Shown: positions 56,704 through 64,000 of the stretch, piece by piece | Layout: each line of letters opens with the position of its first letter | Numbering within the stretch: position 1 is the stretch's first letter | DNA from: Kalmusia sp. IMI 367209 | Taxonomy: Eukaryota > Ascomycota > Dothideomycetes > Pleosporales > Didymosphaeriaceae | Direction of reading: 5' to 3' | Assembly (NCBI GenBank): GCA_027946365.1 | Contig: JAPEUQ010000007.1 | Span: forward strand, 496,001-560,000 | DNA length: 64,000 bases | Notes under the pieces: generated by a model | Told to the model about the DNA's origin: nothing | Databases searched by the model: none | What the model saw: only the letters and a program-made list of their open reading frames with translations | Made by a program: the position numbers and the translations under genes

Positions 56704-59700
56704 TTACTTCCTAAAAGCAGCAGCTATATCGTTCGAACTCCAGTCCATCTCCACCTCTCCCGAGTACACATCTTGGTTGATGCGGATCGTACGATCGTAG
56801 ACATTATCGTACTTCTTCTCACATTCTTTGAGTACCTTGAAGACAAGGTCGCGGCTGATCGTTGGGTCGTCGGCATCGCCGAAGTGCTTATCGACGCGCT
56901 TCTTGAGAGCTTCGATACCTTTACGGATCTCTTTTGCATCGAAGGAGTGCACTAGTTTCTTGAATACGGAGCGCGAATGGGACGACCGTTGAGCGATTGC
57001 TGGGGGGCTGGCGCCAGGCTGTGTGAGGAGCGTTTCCGTGGATTCAATGAACTCCTAAAGACCGGGTCAGTAACGTATCGAGACTCAAGGCATATGAGGG
57101 GCCTACAAGCAATTTGCCCAATGGCCGCCGTATCACGGCGTCTACATAGAGATCCATGTGCTCCTTCAACTCATCCTGAGCCTTCACCTTCCAGTCCAGC
57201 AGCACCGGGTCGGACCGCGCATCGACTTCCTCTATGTAGTGGTTCATGTTTTCGATGAGCAGAATGTGGTAGTTGAGCGCTTCCTTATCTTCCGGATCAA
57301 CTTGTCCTTGAGAAGCCATGACAGCCGGCGACTCCTTGGCAATGACCTTCAAGCTTTCGAACATCGCCTTGTTAATCTTCTGGTACGCATCGTCGACCAT
57401 GCGCCGTATCTCAAGGTGTTCATTGTCATCTGCAGCAGGCAACATGTTCTCAATAGCTACGGAGAAGTGAGGGAAGGTTTTCATGAATGCAATGACTCCC
57501 TTTCGCTTCTTGATCTTCACCTTTGTGTCCTCGATGGCACGAATCTGTTCGTCTACGAAGCGACTAAAGAGACCAGTCAGACGCTCGTGTACCTTCTGCA
57601 GATTTCGAGTGAGGAAGTCTTGGTTAGACTCCTCAATTTCAACCAATTTACGATCGACAGCGCAAATGATGCCCACACCTTGCCTGGAAGAGAATTAGTA
57701 ACCACGATACAAAAATGCGACAGAAGGGCATACAAGGGATCCGCAGTCACAGCCCATTCGACCAAGTTCTGGATCTCTGTTGGCCAGAAAGAGAAAATGT
57801 CCTCCATAACTTCTGCAACACGTTTGGCCATTGCTCTGTCCGCCTCATACTGCTTTCGAACCCATAGGTCCGATCCGCGACGTTCTGCTGGGTGTGCTCT
57901 GCTGACCGCCTCTGGGAAATCGACTGCGTCGGTTGATGTTGCGTGGAAAAACTCCGTTATAAAGTTTTGTTCAGTTAGTAGCACAGGTCCAATGTCTTCA
58001 AGAACCCTAGCAAACACGTCAAAAGCGAACAATTTCCCGTCTTGGACCTTGTTTGCCTTGACCTCTTTGTCGCCCGACGCCGCCCGAAGACCTCGAGCCA
58101 GGGTTTGACTCCGCTTAACAGTAAGCTTCCTGGCAGCACCAGTGATACTTTCAGTTTCTTTTTCCTGGGCGGTGAAGAGAAGCTCCTGCTCATCACCTGT
58201 AACTTTACGAGCGAAACGCTTCCAAGACAGAATATTGTCTCGAATCTCGTCCTGATATACGGCACTGGCTTGGTTTTGGTACATACGAATAAGAGCATCC
58301 CAGGATGCACGATCGATCTCTTTCGCAAAGAGGATCACTGGACTGAGCATCCACAACGTGCTTCGGCCGGAGTCATGTGCCTCAATATTAGCTCTTGTCG
58401 AAGGCATCGACTTTTTGTCGATGTTGGCCAAGGTATCCTTGGTCTGTAGGAATGCAGCGCCAAAGGTTATCTCCATGTGCTTCTTCAAACGGTCTAAGAA
58501 CATGGCACCCTCGTTGAGGTATCGATCTTTCTTCTCTTGCAAAGCTTGCATAGAAGCCAACTCGCTATTGCCGAAGCTGGAGGAAGTAGTAATCTTGTTG
58601 AGGCCATCAGTGCTACCTCCACGGCTACCTTCAACGAAGGCGGGATCAATGGTGATCAAAGCTTTATAAAGCAAGACTAGAGAAGACTCAATGGAAAGCA
58701 ATCCGTTCACCTTGCCAATGGGTTCACGCCTGAGTGGCGTGAGCTGATCTTCAGTGATGGAAATAGTATCGACGAGCTGTTTCAGTTCGGTTTGCAGCAG
58801 GCGCTGGTTAGCCGTCTGAACCTGCAAACCTTGGCTTTGAGCTTCAATGAAGGCGACATCGTCATTCAAACTCTGCGTACAAAAGGTCAGTAGGTATCAA
58901 AGACACGTGTTGATTGAAACTTACGCTCAGTTCTACATTGTACAGTGTGAGAAGGCCTTCAAGCTCATCGCATTCTGCAATAGCACGATCTAGCAATTTT
59001 TCGACCGCCTCTACACGATCATCTTTTTGTTCAAGGTGATTTAACCAGCTACCCGCTTCTACACGGGCGATTTCGCGCTTAATGTCGGATTCCAAGGACT
59101 CAATATTCTTCGCCGAAAGTTCGCTGCTTCCCCACCCAAACTCTGCTAATAAGGTCTCAAACTCAAGTCCGCGCTCATCTAGAATGCTAGGGTCAATGCC
59201 CAATCTAGAAATATTTTTCATTTGTTGGTTTGATCTCCGTCGCTTCCGCCGTACTTCGGCTTCAGCCTGGGTCTTTGCTGCCGGTTTGTCTACCTCAGCA
59301 CTGGGTGATGGAGAGCGAGCAGGTAGCATCGGTTCCTCTTTCTTGGCGACCACCGGTGTTGGTGAGAGGGGTGCAGAAACCTTGACCTCGGGAACGATCT
59401 CGGTCTGTATGGAAAGACGATCTTTGGAATTCCGGTCGGCTTTGGGCTTGACTTCCTCTTCTACCTTTTTCTTGATTTCTTCTTTTGGTGCGGGTCGTTG
59501 AGGAACAAACACCGCACTGATACCATCAGGTTCATCAGATGTTTTCGTCTCCTTATTGAGTAACTTCTCGGCGGCACCACCAGCTCGAGGCTTGAAAGCG
59601 CCTGCAGCTTTGAAGGCGCCTACAGCAGTCGCTGCCTTACGGAAAGCATTCGCGGCATCTGCCTTACCCATTTTGGTTTTATTAACCATAGGGCCAAGCC

Positions 59701-62006
59701 CAGGGCGATGAGCACTCTCCTTGTCCTCTTCCGCGGTAGGTGAGACTGCCTTCACTTCTGGTGCAGTTTCGTCTTCTTTCTCCAATTCTTTGATGGATTC
59801 CTTAGGAATCCCTGCCGCAGGTATTTGCTCATCTGAGGGAGGTTTTTCTATTACAGGTGACCGTTCCTTTTGTTCAGGGGCTTTAGGTATCTGTGGAAGA
59901 GGAGAAGTCGGCGGCGGAGGTGGCTGAGAGTGCGTTGGTATTTGTTCCGGCTGACGATCGGCACGTAGGGGTGCCGACACGGCGTCTTCGAGTACTGGCA
60001 CTGGTGCCTCTGGTGGGGTGGGTTTGGGTCTTTCGGGTATTTCCTGCGGCCTTCTTCTGGGTGGAGGCTCTATTGGTGGCGAGGACTGCGCTGGCGTATG
60101 GAATTCTGCGTTGGGGCCACTGACTTGGCTATCGAAGCTTCGTTGTGTTAGTGGTGCAGGCCGATTTTCCATTGGCGGTCTTCTTCGCTCAGGAGGAGCG
60201 GTCCGTTGTCGAGAATCATCGGCAGTATCCTCACCGCGAGATATCAATGAGCTGGCGTTGCTTTGAGCGGTTCCAGGTCGTAGACCTTTGGGTGATGGAT
60301 CACGTCTGAAGGGTTGTGAAATCCCATTTCCATTTGGCCGGCGGTCTTCAACAGGGGGTATCCTCGGACCTACCCCTTCGAAAGATGGTCGGTCCATTGA
60401 ATTCTGTGATCTTTGCGATCGAGCATCATCTGGAAATGTCGGTCGTCCTGGGCTGATACTTGAAGAAATAGATGATGCGCTTGCATTAGCGTCTGGAGTC
60501 TTGGGTCGCAGTTCAGACCTTGATGACTGTGGATCCAATCGCTGTGTTGGAGTAGTAGGTATTGGCGGTGCCTGTCCTGGCAATGGTTGCAACCGTTCTC
60601 GACTAGGAGACGGTCGCAACGCCATATTCTCTCTACTCGGGCGACTACGAAGATTTTGATCCATCGAAGGTCGTCGTCCGTAACCAGCTTGAAGACCCGG
60701 AGGAGGTGTCGTACCCATGTTAGGGGACCCAAAGCGAGGAGAGACAGGTGGTATACGGCCCTCCCCAGGAGTTGCACGGAAGACAGCCGGATCTGCCCTA
60801 TCTGCCATTGGCGGTGGACCCGGTCGCCGAGGTTGTCCGTCTGCAGTCGGAGGGCGAGGTGGCCCGCGCGGCGGAGGTCTCCTATCATCTGGTGGTCGCC
60901 TCATGTCTCTGTCCCCTGGTGGCGGCATTCGTCGCATATCTCTTTCTTCGGATGGATTTCGGCTCATATCCCTCTCCTCTGGGGGAAGCACTCGCCGCAT
61001 ATCTCGCGTCACTGGCGGTGGGGCTCGGCCCATATCACGTGGTGATGGCAAACCTTGTGATGGTCGCGGGAACCCAGGGCTGGGTCTAGGTTGTCTTGAA
61101 GCATCATAAGCCCGCTTGAGATCGACGTAAGGCCCAGGGTCGTTCGCGGGGGGTTCCAAGTTTGTGCCTTCGTAAGGTTTCATCCAGTTGTCGTAAGCAG
61201 TGCGACCGGCTTCCGTTGCCACATATGGGCGATTTTCTGTCAGGGTGTTGAGTTCATCCTGACTAAATCCAGTCAATATAGGATATTTTCCTTCTTTTCG
61301 ACCGAATTTATCGTGGTATTTAGCATAGACTTTTACCAGGCTGCCAATGAAGAATTCCTTCTCTTTCATCGTATTTGCTTCCCAGTAGTATGGTTTTATT
61401 ATGGTCACGAGAAACCCACTGCCACCTGCCCACTCTTTATGCTGGGCATCCTCAGCGCGAGTGGTATCCATATGTACATAATTTTCAATTTGCGAGAGGT
61501 CATCCATCGGCCACGTTTTTCCAATAGAGAAACTCCCATTTGCGTTCTCTCGCCCCTTATGTATCTTGACTCTTGCCGAAAATCTCACTCCGATAACAAT
61601 GATTCTTTGTTTCTTATTGCTTGAAGCCGAGTTGGGCGGAGGAGGAGACTGTGGGTATGCGGCATCTTCTGTAATACGGATATGTGTAATGTAAGACTCA
61701 GTCACTGCCAACATCAGCAACGGAGCGCTTTGGTCTTTACCATCTGGAAAAGGAATAGAGAGCCTATTCATATCGAGGGGTACACATACGCGACCCATTG
61801 TTTTCTAGCTTTGAGAAGCAGCTTGCAGTGATTCGCCTTCGTTCGTCCTCGAATTTCTCAGCCCGTGACATGCTTGACCCTGACCGCGCGGAAGAACGGT
61901 CAGAGATAGGAGGTCCTCCGGGAGCTCCGGGTGGGCGTCTGCTCTCGCCGCTGGGTCTTCCCGTGCCTGCAGATCCATTGGGGAAGCCGCGGGATCGTGG
62001 GTCCAT
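56704..62006 (-). CDS. SEC3: Exocyst complex component Sec3
   Basis: Five exons, 62006-61790, 61704-58925, 58872-57734, 57683-57107 and 57054-56704, about 1687 aa. The introns are 85, 52, 50 and 52 nt, all in phase. The N-terminal Sec3 PH-like domain begins FEDERRRITASCFSKL, then LTESYITHIRITEDAAYP across intron 1, and KARENANG-type GRENANGSFSIGKTW; it binds PI(4,5)P2 and Rho GTPases. A very long Pro/Arg/Ser-rich disordered centre (about residues 270-700) contains repeated RDM-RR-PP units. Then come a coiled-coil (AETQAEAEVRRKRRRSNQQM onward) and the CorEx/Sec3_C helical rods (DRASWDALIRMYQNQASAVY, VEWAVTADPLQGVG). It tethers secretory vesicles at growing hyphal tips. It is longer than yeast Sec3 (1336 aa) because of the disordered centre. 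Confidence 0.94.
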
Positions 62007-62490
62007 GTCGATACAGGGAGCTCACAGCTCGGGTAGGGGTTTTTCTTGGTGTTTGGATGTCATATGCAAGGCTAGCCAGTGGGCCGATGCCTCTACAAGT
62101 GGATAGGTACTCCGCAAGACGAAGCCATCAATGAGGCCTGCTCGAGGGGTGGCAGTGAAAGTAGACGTCGCCGATCGAAGCCGGAACTGACACAGCGAAT
62201 GACAGTATGATAGAAAGTGCACGTATCGAAGATACTGGGTCAATGGTCAGTGAAATCGCGGGGCGGTGAATGGGTGGCGCTGCTGCGACTGCGACAGCTC
62301 GAGGAGGTTTGGTCGTCGTGTATGAGACAGCCCGCTAACGGCCGCTGTGGCCAGGGTCAACGTGTACTATTCGGGCTAGCGTGTCCCGCCACAGTGAGGC
62401 TTGACCCCGAGTATTACGCCGCAACTTTTTTTTCTCTGCAGAAACACCACCGAACTCACCCTCACCGCACCCCACGAACGGATCAACGCC
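62007..62490. promoter_or_regulatory. Divergent promoter region SEC3 / SRP40
   Basis: Spacer of about 480 bp between two divergent housekeeping genes. A pyrimidine-rich run (CTTTTTTTTCTCTGCAG) precedes the SRP40 start. No gene was recognised. Confidence 0.55.
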
Positions 62491-63819
62491 ATGGCGAGCA
62501 GCAAGAAGGTCGTCAAGGCCAGCACCCGCGACAAGAAGCAACCCGCATCCAACAAAGTCGCCACCGGGCGCGTTGAGAAGTACAAGAAGTCTTCCGCGAA
62601 CCGCCCTCAAGCTCCTGGTCCTCTGCTCAACCTCGTGCAGTCCTTCCTAAACGAGCACGGATATACAGAAGCTGCTCGCAAGCTTCAGGATGAGTCTGCG
62701 ATCATCAAGAGCGCAGATGCTTCAGCCACGGACCTGCCCAACCTCACTACGCTCTATAATCAGTGGGAGAAGAACGCCAAAGATGCGTCTGGAGCTATGG
62801 ATGTAGACGAGAAGAGCGCAGCTAGCAGTGACGAGAGTAGCGACAGCAGCAGTGCATCTGACAGCGACTCAAGCGATTCTAGCAGTGAATCCGAGGATGA
62901 GAAAACGGTGAACAAGAAGGCTGTGACGAAGGAGGCCGACGACTTCTCTATCTCTAGCTCTAGCTCTAGTTCAGACTCGAGCTCCGACTCCGACTCCGAC
63001 TCCGACTCAGAGGACGAGAACAAGAAGAGCAAAGCTGTTGCTAAGAAAGTCAATCGATCTAACTCCATCTCGTCATCCTCTGCCTCGTCCTCTTCTTCGT
63101 CCAGTGACTCAGACAGCAACTCCGAAAATGAAGCCGCGAAAGTGCCGCTCCCCGAATCCGACTCTAGCTCCTCCAGTGATTCTAGTGATTCCAGCTCGAG
63201 CGACTCCAGCTCGGATTCAGAGGCAGAGGCGAAACCTGTGATGAAGGGCACGACTAAGACGCAGCCTAAGAAAGGCAAGAAGGCAGCTTCCGTTTCATCA
63301 TCCTCTTCGAGCTCTGACTCATCGAGCGATTCGGATTCCTCATCGTCTGATAGCGGGTCGTCCATCGCTGTCGCTAAGAAAAAGGTCAAGAAGGAAGTAG
63401 CGAAAGATGTAGATTCCTCGTCATCCAGCAGCGACTCTAGCTCTTCTGACAGCGACTCCTCTGAACCCGAGGCGGAAGAGAAGAGCGAATCAAGTGCGAC
63501 CGTCGGTCACAGCTCGCCAGCTCCAGCTGCCAGTAACAAACGAAAGCACTCCGATTCATCTGCTACGAACGGTGCAGTCAAAGCCAAAAAAAACCACATC
63601 GAGAACCGTTTCCAGCGTGTCAAGCCCGATACTGCAGTAGACCCGCGGTTCTCCAGCAACGCGTACGTGTCTTATGACTACGCAGACCGCGCTCACGCCG
63701 ATTTGGTAGTGACAAAGGGCAAAGGATTTACGAAGGAGAAGAATAAGAAGAAGAGGGGCTCTTATCGTGGTGGTCTCATTGACACGTCGGGTGGCAAAGG
63801 TATCAAGTTTGACGACTAA
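62491..63819 (+). CDS. SRP40: Nucleolar phosphoprotein Srp40 / Nopp140 family
   Basis: An unspliced reading gives 442 aa from the ATG at 62491 (MASSKKVVKAS). A LisH-like N-terminal motif, LLNLVQSFLNEHGYTEAARK, is followed by a long tract of alternating acidic Ser clusters and Lys/Ala/Pro spacers, the CK2-phosphorylated repeat of Nopp140. The conserved SRP40_C domain is FQRVKPDTAVDPRFSSNAY, then GFTKEKNKKKRGSYRGG and a terminal GIKFDD, matching the family's usual end. It chaperones box C/D and H/ACA snoRNPs in nucleoli and Cajal-type bodies. The last codons overlap a potential GTATCA donor at 63800 for an alternative 3' exon. Confidence 0.92.
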   Translation: MASSKKVVKASTRDKKQPASNKVATGRVEKYKKSSANRPQAPGPLLNLVQSFLNEHGYTEAARKLQDESAIIKSADASATDLPNLTTLYNQWEKNAKDASGAMDVDEKSAASSDESSDSSSASDSDSSDSSSESEDEKTVNKKAVTKEADDFSISSSSSSSDSSSDSDSDSDSEDENKKSKAVAKKVNRSNSISSSSASSSSSSSDSDSNSENEAAKVPLPESDSSSSSDSSDSSSSDSSSDSEAEAKPVMKGTTKTQPKKGKKAASVSSSSSSSDSSSDSDSSSSDSGSSIAVAKKKVKKEVAKDVDSSSSSSDSSSSDSDSSEPEAEEKSESSATVGHSSPAPAASNKRKHSDSSATNGAVKAKKNHIENRFQRVKPDTAVDPRFSSNAYVSYDYADRAHADLVVTKGKGFTKEKNKKKRGSYRGGLIDTSGGKGIKFDD

Positions 63820-63891
63820 CTGAAAATCCTTTGCATAGCGAGGCAGATCCGTTAGCCTTGTCCAAATCACTAACTTTTCTTTTGTTCCCAG

Positions 63892-64000
63892 GACAAGGTT
63901 TCAATCAAGATCATAGACAGAGCATTGGTGGACATAGGGGACGAGGTAGCGGCGAGCGTGGACATGGCCGTAGACGAGTTGTGGGAGAGCGTGGACACGG
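63892..64000 (+). other. Possible alternative RG-rich 3' exon of SRP40 (runs off the window)
   Basis: A strong acceptor (CACTAAC branch sequence, long pyrimidine tract, TTCCCAG) ends at 63891. If spliced to the donor at 63800, the SRP40 frame continues in phase through SGGKG to GQGFNQDHRQSIGGHRGRG and further RG/RGH units with no stop to the window end, at least 36 codons. It could also be the start of an unrelated downstream gene's exon. Confidence 0.5.

Noticed and set aside
58042..61109. Several plus-strand frames of 100-150 codons, Gly/Arg- or Ser-rich
   Set aside because: They are shadows of the low-complexity central part of SEC3.
62760..63389. 209-codon minus-strand frame rich in Ser/Glu/Leu
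   Set aside because: It mirrors the Ser/Asp codon repeats of SRP40. Low-complexity repeats create long antisense frames.

Overview
The window is nuclear DNA of a filamentous ascomycete (Pezizomycotina, most likely Dothideomycetes). The evidence is dense GT-AG introns of about 42-130 nt with CTAAC/CTGAC-type branch sites, a fungal gene set (SNU23, TOP2, RAV1, RMT3/PRMT3, SEC3, SRP40), Zn2Cys6 and APSES regulators, and a secondary-metabolism mini-cluster. I derived the exon-intron models by hand from splice signals and family conservation. No similarity search was possible.

Layout. 0.9-4.9 kb: SNU23, an omega-like glutathione transferase and an APSES-type DNA-binding protein. 4.9-10.8 kb: a gene-free stretch. 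10.8-16.1 kb: DNA topoisomerase II, whose reading frame is broken at three points. 17.0-24.1 kb: a small terpenoid cluster made of a Zn2Cys6 regulator, a nine-exon cytochrome P450 and an aristolochene-synthase-type sesquiterpene cyclase. 25.6-31.9 kb: an accessory, gene-poor, more AT-rich stretch with two paralogous RNase III-fold genes, a BTB/POZ gene and a single-pass membrane protein. 34.3-43 kb: housekeeping genes (RAV1, PRMT3) and an acidic protein. 43.4-49.3 kb: three lineage-type genes of unknown function. 50.2-64 kb: DnaJ protein, deaminase, secreted SMP-30-type lactonase, DUF1295 membrane enzyme, exocyst SEC3 and nucleolar SRP40.

The most unusual structure is in the accessory stretch. 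Each of the two short RNase III-fold genes has the same intron position, and each is followed 48-63 bp after its stop codon by a long imperfect inverted repeat (153 and 180 bp) able to fold as a hairpin. Both proteins lack most of the canonical RNase III catalytic acidic residues. An RNase III-like protein paired twice with a large dsRNA-forming element is a candidate undescribed RNA-based module.

The terpenoid cluster is coherent. The cyclase would make a C15 hydrocarbon from farnesyl diphosphate, the P450 would oxidise it, and the C6 zinc regulator would control both. P450 and cyclase are divergent across a 2.5 kb intergenic region; regulator and P450 are convergent, 91 bp apart.

Single-base frame breaks in TOP2 (three) and in the lactonase gene (one), mostly at short homopolymers, suggest residual sequencing indels. 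A real lesion cannot be excluded from sequence alone.
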